NCBI GenBank assembly: GCA_000934455.1 | Contig: KN885996.1 | Span: forward strand, 40,496 to 104,495 | DNA length: 64,000 nucleotides | Origin: Apostichopus parvimensis | Lineage: Eukaryota; Echinodermata; Holothuroidea; Aspidochirotida; Stichopodidae | Direction: 5' to 3' | Part shown: positions 1 through 12,100 of the stretch, in pieces | How the letters are laid out: each line of letters begins with the position of its first letter | Position numbering within the stretch: position 1 is the first letter of the stretch | Notes under the pieces: generated by a model | The model's input: only the letters and a program-made list of their open reading frames with translations | The model's database searches: none | Told to the model about the DNA's origin: nothing | Position numbers and translations under genes: made by a program

Positions 1-254
1 ATCTGAAATTCTTATCAAAAGTGAATCATTTAACCATTAAAAGATGCATCGTGGTAGAACAGTTTATGTTCTCATTGAAATAATTGATCGTCGCAAATAT
101 TAAGAAACAACGATTTTCTATCAGCACATATTTTTGAATGCACAACTGAAAAATCATATTGACGTATATTGTCTGCAACCACAATTATGTAATTGTCTTT
201 GCGAATACATCATTGAAGTCCTATTGAGAAATATGTTCTAATAACTGATTATAG

Positions 255-358
255 TCTGGTGATGAGGACTTCGCAGTATCCTCCGAACAATACTCCTCTT
301 GCCGCTAATTCTTCTGACGTTTGGCGTAAGGAAGCGCCTCGGGCTCATGATTCCAGAG
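255..358 (+). CDS. Candidate internal exon, possible MADF/BESS-like protein (partial)
   Basis: The exon lies between an AG acceptor (ends 254) and a consensus donor (GAG|GTGAGT). One frame is open throughout and encodes a Pro/Ser/Asn-rich, low-complexity stretch containing MRTSQYPPNNTPLAANSS followed by a basic VWRKEAPRAHDSR segment. It ends in phase 1, which matches the phase-1 start of the exon at 5854. The upstream part of the gene would lie outside the window. No domain is visible in the exon itself, so the support is the matched splice sites and the phase compatibility. Confidence 0.42.
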
Positions 359-1369
359 GTGAGTATCATAGTATTCTTATGTTTATGATATTGTCGCGTT
401 CGCGGATAAGACGATGGAGTCCTTTAATGTAGCAAACCGGTTGAGGCGATTTTAGTGCCCAAGGCTACATCTCATTATTCTGAAATTAGAATGAGACCCT
501 CTTCGCGTATTTATGATAACCATTGAATAAGTGTAGAAATCGCATCTCCTTTTATAGAAAATGGACTTTGAAATACTCCCAAGGGTTTCACTGGCAGAAT
601 AATAGAAAGCATAAACAATTAGTTAGTGCTGTGAAAATACAGCCTGACAAAAGACTTTTATATAATTCAATAATCACACTATGAGGTCAAAATGTACATA
701 TGGTAAAGCTATCGCTACCTGGGATAAAAACAAAGCGTCTGAAATATAATTTTCCATATTTTGTCAACCTCTAGTTGACACTAAAAAGTGAAAACAATAC
801 ATAACAGTGCAATTTGAACATGCACTAAATCCTACTGACGATTAATAAGAAACATAAGCAGACAGATAAAATACATACACACATATATACATCACAGAAA
901 AAGTTCACCATTGTGGAAATATATAAGATTTTGATTTATTTATTGATTTTGAGGAAAAAAATAGGAAACACCTTATCAATTCCAAGACTCAGGCGGTTCC
1001 AATTTCGGTGAAAACATTGAACAAGTTAACCCTGTGAAATCTTGTGAAAACTTTGGTTGAAATTCTCCGCCAACCAGTCACCATTCATCACATATCTGAC
1101 CTTGTAGCACCATTAGGGGAGAATGGAATTAAATCTCCCAAGGTTGCCTGGCATTGAAGTCAATGCAAGGAGGAAGGATAATCGATCTCCGCAAAGCTAT
1201 GTAGTTACCACAATTAAAAGCACTTAGACCATATAGGGAATCCTAACCAAGAAAACAATACATTCTGTTGTTGATAACACAACAGTATTAATTTAATCCG
1301 ATATGTTATTTGTTTGATATTAACAGGTTTGTTCAGTATAAACCATTGGAGTTTACGATGATGATTATT

Positions 1370-1570
1370 TTACTTCCTCAGATGTTCCAACCGTTGGTGG
1401 AAATAAACCAGACAGCATATCAGGGTAAGGCCATTAAAAGTAATGAAGTGTGGAACATTTCGTAGTAACTCGTTTCTTACAACATATTTCAAATTTTGGT
1501 TGTCATTAACGGCATGTGTTTTTACTACAATTCTGGTAATTTGTATTGACTGTTTGTCTTTATGACTTTT
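1370..1570 (-). CDS. Candidate C-terminal exon, unknown protein
   Basis: On the minus strand a strong pyrimidine-rich acceptor (TTCCTTTTGTTGCAG, just above 1570) opens a 201-nt frame, 66 codons plus a stop. The peptide has a hydrophobic stretch near its end (LTLICCLVYF) followed by HQRLEHLRK and the stop. No domain is recognised and no partner exon was found. It could be a chance ORF beside a good acceptor. Confidence 0.2.
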   Translation of the reverse strand, partial: KSHKDKQSIQITRIVVKTHAVNDNQNLKYVVRNELLRNVPHFITFNGLTLICCLVYFHQRLEHLRK

Positions 1571-3290
1571 CTGCAACAAAAGGAACATCTTTTTACATAA
1601 ATAATACAACTACAACATGTTATCGGCTGGGAAGCTGCAGCATTTTAAGAACGCAAAATACCTTTCAGAAATATTAACTCTATGGAACCTCAGTGAAGGT
1701 CAAGGGCAACCTTGCTGGTATTTCCTGTTCTCTCGTAGAAGTTTACAAGCACGAAAATACCTGTGATAGAGATGAATACAATTTCTCTGTAATGCGTTTT
1801 AAAGCCCCGATAGGGGTCAGCGGGCGGTACCCCTAGAATCTTCAGCCATTGTTGATGTTCATCGTTCTCTCGTAGCGACTTTAAAGCATAAACCCTCCTG
1901 TTAGAAATATAAAATTGAGGTCTCTGGAATGTAGTCTAAACCCAAGTGGGGATCCCGTGGCTTTCAGCTGCAGAGTTTGAATATTCTTTGTTCTCTAAAA
2001 GCTGCGTTGCTACTAATAAACTAAAGATACAGTGCGTCCGACCAACCATCTGATTTCTAACGAAGTAAAATTAACAATAAAGAGTGCCGTTATTGGCGTA
2101 TGTTTTATTTTACACTCTACAGAAATTATACAATACAATTCGGATTGTATGCTGACTAATATGTTACAAGCATTAACCATTTAAGTTGATCTGGACGATA
2201 TGGATTACATTTAACATGTTATGAAACATGTGTCTATACCAAATATATGCATTCCACATAGTTATATACAGATAACTTCTTGTTTCGTATATAAACCCGT
2301 GCTCTTGTTTCTTCTATAACGGAAAAGACATTTCTATCACGTGTTGGATCGCACAGAAGAAGAAAAGGTAAAGTTATCTTTTGAACTGAAATAGCAGAGT
2401 TCACCGATGTACGATAGAAAAGGTTATTTTAATTTTAATTAACTCCATTTTCTTGTTACCTTTTCCAAATCAATATAATTTAGCGTGCAATATAAAAGTT
2501 TAACTTGACTCAATATCGAGCGAGTTAGTAGATAATTTCCATAAAAAACGGAAAGCTACATATTATTCTAACCTCTCCTCATATGTGGCTATACCACGAA
2601 TCAACATAACGTCACATTAGGAATCACACTATTTAAGAAAAATGGTTAAACCGTAGTATTATGTCAATCTCATTATGGGGCTCACCCGACCCACATATAT
2701 TTGTTTGTTGACAGTGCAAGGAACAACCCTTACTACATGTTTGCTGTATGTCTAGTTATCAGTGAAAGATGCGTACATTTGCCACATACGACAATGGAAT
2801 TCATTTATCCTGTAACTGTAAAATGCCAAACCGACTCTAAATGCATTGGACTTCGCCTTATAGTTGACTGTCAAATCCACTTCCAGATGGTACAAAATGT
2901 CCATGCTCCAAAAACAAAGATCTACTAATTATATTTAAGTTAAAATGTGGTAATCTCTTTCCACATTTCTTGTTCTTTTACTAAGTGGGGAAATTTGGAA
3001 AGAAACTCCGTCAAAAGGACCGAAAGGAGACAGAAGTTGGAAGTGCTATTTTCTGAATATAACTGATACTGACGGTTTGTGGGAGAACAGTTCATCTTAA
3101 ATGCAACCGCTAATCGGTCGTGCAGATTTTTAAAAAGATTGTATTTTGTCACTTAATTCTCTTGGATTAATTTGAGCGGATTGATGGCGAATCACCGAAA
3201 CCGATCAACCACAACAACAAAATGGATATCTCTTGCTTTACATTTTCCATTCGCGTACTCCATACAAACAATTTTAACGAAGGCCTACCA

Positions 3291-3540
3291 TTTTATGCTG
3301 TAAATTAAAATTTCCATCTGACGCTCATTGTAACTATTCCATAGTACCTTATTACCAATACGTTTGCATATATGATTATGAGATTACCGTCTGCTATGTC
3401 AGTTTACTACATGAAGGATCTAATTTTATGTTGTAAACTTAAAACTCCATCTGACGTTCATGTAACTATTCAATAGTGCCTTATGACCAATATGTTTGCA
3501 TATATGATTATGAGATTACCGTCTGCTATGTCAAGGATCC
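3291..3540. repeat. Two-copy tandem duplication, period about 133 bp
   Basis: The segment from 3291 (TTTTATGCTGTAAATT) recurs from 3424 (TTTTATGTTGTAAACT). Both copies run through the same downstream landmarks, ending in ATTACCGTCTGCTATGTCA. The copies differ by scattered substitutions and small indels, so this is an old local duplication. It has no coding content. Confidence 0.8.
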
Positions 3541-5853
3541 AAAGTGCAATATTCCAACATATTGTGCAGCGTAGTTATTGTGAAACACAAAGAAACGTTT
3601 GCTTTAGCACGAGGTGTCGTTGTTATATGACATCAAGCATCACATACTTTAATTTTGCTGAACCGAGCATTCAGGTAAGGAATTTCACATTCTAAGTTTT
3701 CGGGAACGAACGCTAACGATCTTAAAACGTTTTGCATAACTGGCATAATATGTATAATAAAAGGGTGTGATTTTAATACGCTATGAGTATTTATTAGACT
3801 ATTTATATTATCTCCTTTCAAGTAGGTGAGGACACAAGAAACAAAGCATTTATTGAAGAAAGATTATTTGGCGGGAATATTGCTGTGCTTGCTTACCTTA
3901 ATTTGAGGGGTCAATTTTCTGTAAGTTAAAAGAAGACGCCGTTAACAGTGTTTTACTTTTAAATATGTATGACTATAACCTGAGCGGCTACCGGCAACAC
4001 AAATCATCAGAAGAAATTGTCTATTCTGTTCATGTAATTTATGTACTGATATTGTAATAACTCAATGAGGTAGGTTACGTGAAGTAAAGTGACAGCTCAC
4101 CTTTTCTTCACAGTTTAGTGACGTCTCCGAAAGGATGTTTTCTTAGACGGGCTCTACTAAGGGCTTAGAAGTGGCTATTTTCCATATTTCCCTTGAAACT
4201 TTACTTTTATAGTAAAGCTTACGGTGATAATAAATAAAGCATAACACACATCTTAACTTAATCACCTTTGTTAAGAACTTAATTACCTTAGTAAAGAACT
4301 TATTGATACAGCCGAGTTAAATTTGAGTGAGTTTACACCTCCGCCAACCAATTTCAGTCAATACCAAGCTAATGAAACTCGAGCGATAACATCAATTGTC
4401 AGGGAATGCATCTCGGTCCTCTTTATTTCATTCTGTAGTAGGCCTACAACGTCTGGAAAGCATCACGCTAGGCATACAATATGTGGGCGTGTTCTGCATT
4501 AGAAAAAGAGATATAATTCACATAGTCAATTGTCTAATAACTTTGTTCTGCTTTGATTAATTAAGGATTATTTGACCTTCTTGGTCCAAACTCAACTTAT
4601 TTACAGCACACATTCGTTAGAAAGAACAAAACAGACATCAAAGTACCTGCAGTAACTAGATACTTGATAACAATGAAATGATACCAATCAAGCGGATACT
4701 GCCTTAACGAGTAATATTATATACCATGGCTGAAGAATTTCATCAGATGAACGACTTACACACATGATACAACGATAAACAAAAGAATATGAATGTTTAA
4801 ACGCTGGAAATAATGAGACTAATACGATTCTCTTACGATATGTGCATCTCATCAAAACCTTTTGACCTTTTGCAGATATAGTTCTTTTAGTATGCAAAAC
4901 GGTTATTTGCAAAATATTACCCCTTAGCAAGGTTAATACATCTCAGTTTATTCAGCAGAAGATACAGTACTGTAACATTACAATCAGAAATCAAAGTATT
5001 CATACTCATGGGAAGAATGTAATACATTCACTGTTGAAGGTTAGAACTTCCTATTTACAGATCTACAACTGGATTTCACAGTGGTCTTGCCTTTCACTAT
5101 TCCAGAAAAAACAATTCCGTTTGGGTATTTAGATATTCTACTTGATGTTTGATGACAATGACTATTAGCGTATAATATCACATTAGATTTGATCATTTAG
5201 TATTCTATTTGCACAATAATGATACATAAATGGTATTGGAGGATTGGAGGATCTAACAAGTTACGATTCTAATACAAGAAGAAAGATCTGATGTGTGAAA
5301 TACTGCACTCACGCTGAAACTTCGGCTATTTACGGCTTTCTTGAATCGGACCGTCTTGCTCCACTATGCTGATGTAAAATTGCACCAGTTTGCTATCGCG
5401 CAATGTGCTTCTCTTGTCCAAGATACCGCCTCTTGGAATGCCACATTAACTATGTCTAGTTATTATGAAATTCGATTCAATCAGATCACTAATAAGTGTA
5501 TGTAATCTCTGATAACTCAATCGATATCATAGAATGATCTGTTTATACTGACAATAAACCTGAGAAAGGTTATTACAAATCCAAAAGAGTCACAATATGC
5601 AAACTTAATTAAAATAACACATTTTGTGAACATGTATTGTTGTTATTAGTGTGCGTATCTTTAGCTTCTAACGTTCTGCCCAGTTACCATGTATAAGTCT
5701 TACACACATCATGCATTAAACTTTTCCTAAAAAGGGTAATTCGATTATGGCAAATGTTCAACCCTTTTAGACCAAACTGTTGAAAAATTAAATTACATGC
5801 CCTCTTCATTTATCAAAAAAGAAACCCTATTCGTCATTCTCAACACAGTACAG

Positions 5854-6038
5854 CGTTGAATGAACTGCCTCGTTCACCTGACGAGCAATATAGCAGCTTC
5901 CGCGACAATATCGCAGTGGATTTCATAGAATCTATCAAAAGTTCACAAAAAGTTGCAAAATCTCACGAGAAGCAAGAAATGCAGCGAAACAAAGTAAAGA
6001 TCATAACCCATGTGATGAATAATATAAGGATAAAATGA
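5854..6038 (+). CDS. Candidate terminal exon with BESS-like helical segment
   Basis: An acceptor (CAACACAGTACAG, ends 5853) opens in phase 1 and joins in frame to the donor at 358. The 62 codons end in TGA at 6036-6038. The peptide begins ALNELPRSPDEQYSSF. It then has an amphipathic C-terminal segment (AVDFIESIKSSQKVAKS, then QEMQRNKVKIITHVMNNI) whose spacing of aromatic and aliphatic residues recalls the BESS motif of MADF/BESS DNA-binding proteins. The first part is richer in GC than its flanks, which favours coding. The BESS call comes from pattern only; an alternative is a fragment of a transposon-derived protein. A possible internal donor (AACAAA|GTAAAG) exists. Confidence 0.42.
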
Positions 6039-6467
6039 CGGCATCACGATAGGTTTGAACCCCACTTACATACAAAACTTATTTAGACATGTAAGTAACG
6101 AAATGCCATATGACAGAAAACTTATTACAGCGCTTGTTGTTGCTCTCTGTCACTGATAACGGAAGCGCCCAAAAAGGTTGCTGCTTCCTGAGATTTGAAA
6201 ATAATGTCTGATGTCCTATTTAATGAGTGTGCACCTGGGATGAACTTGAATCTTATCCTAAATCCTAAATTTTCACAATTTTTCAATAATTAATTTTCTG
6301 CAGGTTTCCTGATCAAGCGAATAAACCAGAATGTACTGTAGTAATTAGCCGAATGATGCTCAGTGGTTCATATGATTCGTGTAGTTCTATTTTTACCCCT
6401 AAGAGTCATTTGATGCAAATGGTGACAGTCAGGAATCGGAAGGTTTTCTTTCGACCAATTAATGCAC

Positions 6468-6737
6468 TGACTACACATCCAGCACAGCTACTGCATGTCC
6501 TTGCACTGGTTTGTCGTATGGCTCATTATGTGGTAAATAAAAGCAGAGAACATCACTGCATGAATCATTGGGTACCTGTAAACAAGTGGAGGCCTGCGTT
6601 GAATTCTGCGAAACTGAAAATCGAGGTGACACCAATTTTTGATTCAAACCGGGTGTTGCGTGACAACTTAACGACGTCCCCGTTGCATTTGCCAAGACAA
6701 AAACAAAACCAGGAGATATCAGCAACTGCTGAATATA
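6468..6737 (-). CDS. Candidate Ig-like exon or remnant on the minus strand
   Basis: On the minus strand a plausible acceptor (GATATATTCAG) precedes an open frame ending at a TAG near 6468. It encodes LANATGTSLSCHATPG, then NSTQASTCLQVPNDSCSDVL and CFYL, and ends VQGHAVAVLDV. The two cysteines sit where the B-strand and F-strand cysteines of an Ig domain would fall, and the end resembles a G strand. The usual core tryptophan is not visible. It may be a diverged domain or a decayed copy of a neighbour of the Ig gene at 9-12 kb. The overlapping plus-strand ORF looks like the shadow. Confidence 0.28.
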
Positions 6738-7592
6738 TCATACTGATGATAATTGTTGTGTGTTCATTTGGTCAAGATGCAACAAGCCTTGCATGATATC
6801 ATTTTATATTGCAAAGTGATATGAGAAGATGAATGACATATCTTTGAGACCGTTTAATACAGTTTGCTCTTTCTACAATATGTAAGGTCATAAATACAGC
6901 TCCTACGAATGAGTTTGTTGGGATGAAAAGATATCTTAACAAGAGGGCAATCCAACGAGTTGTGTATCTCATCAAAAACACCCTGCAATTAATAATTGCT
7001 TATTGGAGATATAACAATGCGAAACATTCACACACATGTTTATGAAAGCCGCACTGAACAACCCCAAGTTCTGTCATTTTACCACTTACTTGTTGACCTT
7101 CATTGTAAACTATACACAGTCAAATAATATTGTAACAATACCTTACTTTTGCAGGTTCCACATCTTTTCAAAATTTATCGTTGTGTCTAAAGCAAACTGA
7201 GATTTTTCATTTCAATTGACCTTTATCTTTGACCACTTACCTTTCATTCTGGAGGTCTTGAAGGTATGAGTACCTAGCACAGAATACTTTCCTACCAACT
7301 AGAAGAAATCATGTAAGAAATACTGCAAACGATCAGCCGAATCAAACAACTGCATGCGCGTACAGACACTATTTTTATTTCATCTACAGATGTATGTGAA
7401 CGCGCTGTAAGAAACGCAGTTGTGAAAACAGACGTGGGCTGTCACGCTTGCACTGACTACGCCTTTGGTGTTCTAAAAAGATGGAAGTCAACAATATGTT
7501 GCGTTCGGCCGACACTTTTTTTATTTTACCTCAATATTAACTATAGCACCTTGGCGATTGGTATTTGTGTTATATCTGTGAAGTTAATGTGT

Positions 7593-7990
7593 AAAAATAA
7601 GAAGGCCTGACGTTTCGATCCTAGCAGGATCTTCTTTAGAGACTAAATGACAAGTTACAGTAACAGAAAGGACAAATAAACACACATAATACAGACAGGT
7701 TATGAGCAGGGTGAACACAAAAGAGATATATGTAAGAGAATTAGTAGACAAGGGAAGGAGAGTAGAAAGAAACCAACAGGGGGAAGAAGAGATGTAGGAG
7801 ATAAATGGTAGAGGGACAAAGAGAGGTTAAAGGGGATTTGGGGAGTAAACTAGAGAAGGACAACGACAGAAAAGGGGAAGCAGAAGAAGGGTTAGTCATG
7901 TCTTTCCTGAATGTTAAGCCCATGAGGTTGAATGGTTCGAAGGCGTTGCATCCACAGTCTCTCTCTCTCTGCTGATTCTTACTATTTCAG
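7593..7990. repeat. Dispersed repeat related to the element at 50393-51022
   Basis: The segment beginning AAGGCCTGACGTTTCGATCC and continuing through CAGGATCTTCTTTAGAG matches the reverse complement of the right arm at 50885-50985 (AGGCCTGGCGTTTCGACCC). It is followed by a purine-rich tract (about 7720-7900) and a CT microsatellite (7961-7971). It has no coding capacity and is probably a non-autonomous, MITE or foldback type repeat. Confidence 0.6.
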
Positions 7991-9064
7991 GACGGCTACC
8001 TAAGGATTCAATCCCCTGTCAGGGACATGCCATTAGGGTTGTAAGTTGATTCAATGCTTTCCTGGGAGTTGCTTAATTTGACCATCGAGCTCTGACCATT
8101 AACATTTGCCTTCTGTTAGCATAGCTACAACAAGTTTGATATAACTTGAAAATAAAACATTAGTTGGAGGTCTCGCTTTGCAGTAGGAAAACGCCCCAGA
8201 CAAGGCTTAATCTGCAAGTACCCCAAATATCAATTCTGCAATTGAGAATTGCTGTAAACTTTGAAAAAAATGTACCTATTAGATAGATTCCATCCTTCGC
8301 TTAGCTTCATAAGGAATGTGATCATGGCATTAGTTTCAAGTAGCATTATATGAGTTAACTGATACAGGAGAGCACGTTACATATCCCTTCACCGTTATTT
8401 TGTGCGTCGCTTTATAATACATGTGAAGGTTGCATGTCAATTCCGTATTTCTCCTTGGAGCAAAATATCACTTTCCACTAAATCAACATTGGTGACAAAA
8501 CTATAAATATTAAAAGGTTTCCCAGGTGTACATTCTAAACTTGTACGTAGTCAACAGTTTTCACGAGAATTTTTTATTTTTATTATTTCATAAGCTAACA
8601 AACATTTCCCCACAATAAGGGGTCTCAGCATGATTCATTCACCAAAAAGGCAGCTAAAATGAAAAGGTTTTTCTCTCAAAGTAAATGGCTACACAGAGAG
8701 AGATTCTGTTTCCTTAACAACTGTCCAACTTAGCTACCAATTAAACGTTCAAAGCAAGACATATCCAGTCTGTTCACAGAAGATTCAAAGAAAACGGCAC
8801 TGGTAGTCGGTGCATTACAAAGTGCATTGTCTTTTAGTATATTTTAGGATCTGCTTTGAGAGTAACAGTAAACCCAAATATTACTTATATTTTAGTTACA
8901 TAAATTTATTATTTAGTGCAAATCATGTAACTAGTTGATTCAAATGTGCCTTACATCACATATTGGAGAACTAAAGTAAACCATGAAAAATTATGCACGT
9001 TACATACGATCTGTTTTACAGGCTCAATATTTTGTATTGCTGTGAGAACTGGAATATCAAAGCA

Positions 9065-9119
9065 ATGGACAAGGCTTTGTTTCTCCTTATCTTGACAACT
9101 GTGTTAGCATGTATCTCAG
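9065..9119 (+). CDS. Receptor exon 1: signal peptide
   Basis: ATG at 9065 opens MDKALFLLILTTVLACIS, a textbook secretory signal: a short charged start, a hydrophobic core and a small-residue end near ACIS. It ends at a perfect donor (CAG|GTGAGT) in phase 1, the usual phase for an exon preceding an Ig domain. The next exon starts in the same phase. Confidence 0.85.
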
Positions 9120-12100
9120 GTGAGTTTATCTCCCTTACTTAAACTTACATGAATATAACATAGATATTGATAAAAATTTACTTGGTTTATTAATGCTGAT
9201 TGTATGTATTTCATGACTGGTCGGCATTTACACCCAAGTTAAGACTCACTTAGTAAGGTGCGATAATTTGCCCCAACAAACACACTAGACAAGCCTTAGG
9301 CAACTTGGATTAAAACAAAAGTTTAAATGCAAGGGAAGAAAGAACGTCGTCTCGAATGCCTTGCTCCAATTATACTCACAGGGTTCGAATCATTCCCTTA
9401 TGATTACTTACCATGAAGCTGTTAATACACTTGAACTTGTAGCATGTTAGAAGTCACTCAGAAGTAATGTATGTGTTATTGTAGATAACAAATCTTCCCA
9501 TTCTAGGAAAAGTTATTAATTAAAACTTAAATACCTGTCTACAACTTAAGTTCAACTAAAAACTCAACTTCAATACAATGAAAAAATACACAACCTGTGT
9601 TAAAGTTTGCACGACATATAAGTAACTAGTGCACCTACCCCGCGTTGCCTAAAACATTTACAACACTGTGTACATTTTACTTAGCATCATTGGTGTTGAC
9701 TTCACACAGTAGCGTGTAGATTTAACGCAAGCATTGTGTAATAAGTGACTACACAGCATTGTGTTAACTTAACAACAGTGTTGTGTAGTTAGTTTACACT
9801 AAGCGGTACAAGTTGGCTAGTTGCACGTGTGTTCGTGTAAATTGTAAAAGTTTAAATAAATTTTGAACCACTTGGTTTGAAAACTCATTTTAAAATGTAC
9901 TTTGACATAAATGAATGCAAATTACACTGTTTGGATATTTTAGCCACAAATTCATGGGAATACGAGAAGGTTAAACTACGGATCATAGTATTTGATAAAG
10001 TTTTAAAACCATTCATTAACAAAAAAGAACACGCTTTCATCTAATATGCTTACAAGGGTAATAAGAAGTTAGTCATGACGTTTATGTACTTGTGATATGT
10101 CGTTTCAGCTAGTGACGTGCAGGTATCGATGGCTTCGGTAATATTAGAGGAAGGCCAAACGGGAAACATATTTTGCAATGTGAATGGCATTGGATCGTAC
10201 TACTGGAGAAAAGGAGACTCTTTTGATAACAGTACTGAAGTTGCTTATATCATCAGTGGCGTTCCTAGTGCAGGAGATGGATCATATTCCGTAAATGAAA
10301 GTGGGACTTTGTTCATTAGGAGCGTTGTCCTTGAAGACGAAGGAAAGTATTTTTGTCGAGTCGCTTCAGAGGAGACGGATTGCTCTGGAGAGGTCATGAT
10401 TTATGTGCAAGGCAAGTGAGCTTGCTCTCGATACCGGTCAATCGTAATATGAAAAAAAAAGTTTAATCCTAGTCTCGCTGTAGACCGTTTTTAATAACGA
10501 CTTTGTTAGACAGGTCAGCTGGACCCTCTCTTCGTTGTACGTATATATTGTGAATATCAAATTTAGCAAAACCAAAGCAACTGTCTTGAAAAGAGGTGCA
10601 TTACACGTACTAAAGGCCAACCGATATGAGTGATTGTTCAAAAGTTAATTGGAATAGTTACAGCATGAAAACAACCCATGCGTTCTACCTTATTTAAAAA
10701 TATAGTACATTATCAAAATTTTCAGAACGAAGGAAAACAGCTCTCTTACAACAGGTAATGACAGAAATGTTTTTGAAAGGATGCTGCTAAAATTTCAGAA
10801 AATTGTAGATATGATAATCAACATATAAAATATTTAAAATATTTGTTATTAGTGATACACAACTTTCCCAAGCAATTGATACTGATGCATGAACTTCGGT
10901 TAGACATCTTCTGACAGGGGAAAGAATTAAGCAAACGATGTCACCGCTTATTTACTAACTCTGCACTATATATAGAAATCAAGCCGTGCGTATCCTTCAT
11001 ACATTTTGTTTATGCGTCTGTGCATACGTGTATAGTCGCTTGTGATCGAACTTGGATCTGGTTCTGATGGGGAAAAAACAACGCTCCTCGAAGTAACATA
11101 CCTGCAAGTTAGCCTAACTTAGGCAGCTTAAGCTGGCTTACGCGTATGTAAGGCGTAGTGCATGCAGCTATATAAAGTAAAGAAAACTACTTCGCCAATA
11201 GAAGGCCGAGAATACATGCCAGTCGGAATTCGTGTATATAGAGCTACAATCTCGCCTAGCAAACTACAAGTGTTTCCATGTACATATCTGTAGCAGGCGA
11301 TACTTGTTTACATGACATGTGGACTTCGTTTGTAGGAACGTTAATATACTATATAGCGTACGTAACGTTCTGGGATACAGAAAACATAACTCAGCTTGAA
11401 ATGTCATATTTGCGTGTTAGTTTGTGACATATATAACAATGTATGTTGTCCAGCAATCGTGTACTTGTAAGTTGGCTTTTAGCATATAACGTTCGTAGTT
11501 ATTAAGCAGAATTGCTTATGCAGTACAATGAGCATTTAAAAGACTTCAAGTCTTTTCATGTGTGTAGTAAGTTGCGTATGGTCCTATGCTCCATAGAATG
11601 CTAATTACATATTCGTACCAACGGGTAACTACCTTGTATTTGTTATAAGACTTTGTTTTGCTAAAATGGAGTCGTGTGAATACTTGCAGGAGAAAGTTAA
11701 AAATAATGTAAAGATGTATTACTTTACACTAACCTGTGTTTTGTTTCTCATTCAGCTTCTCTTCCGAACTTTGTGATCGGTATTGACCGCTGTTATACGA
11801 AAAACAGTTGTTTAGTGCTCGTCGATTCATCACAGTCTACGTCTTTGACATGTGTCGCAAACAACACGTCTTGTTCAATGATCTTAAAGTGGTATGACGG
11901 ATCGACAGAGATAACGGATAACATTAGAAAGAATTCCTCAATTGTCCAAGGAGTAAGAGAAATTACAAGTACATTAGACGTTGCCCGCGGAAATACGGGC
12001 TCGCTTACATGCCAAGCAGTAGAACCTAAAGGAAGGAACGACAACGGGAGGTTTGCGCATGTCCAACTAGAAATGCCAGGTAACTGATTCCTTTACAATG

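Larger units (their letters stand above)
359..5853. other. Presumed intron, mostly without recognisable features
   Basis: This AT-rich stretch lies between the two candidate exons at 255-358 and 5854-6038. Within it I see only a minus-strand open segment (1370-1570) and a local tandem duplication (3291-3540). If the two flanking exons belong to different genes, it is intergenic. Confidence 0.35.
6039..9064. other. Spacer upstream of the Ig/coiled-coil gene
   Basis: Apart from the minus-strand Ig-like ORF (6468-6737) and the dispersed repeat (7593-7990), I see no gene. The part from about 8000 to 9064 should hold the promoter and 5' UTR of the receptor gene. No convincing TATA box or initiator can be singled out. 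Confidence 0.4.

Noticed and set aside
6353-6796. 147-codon plus-strand ORF
   Set aside because: Low-complexity, no domain, no splice context; the overlapping minus-strand Ig-like frame is the better reading.
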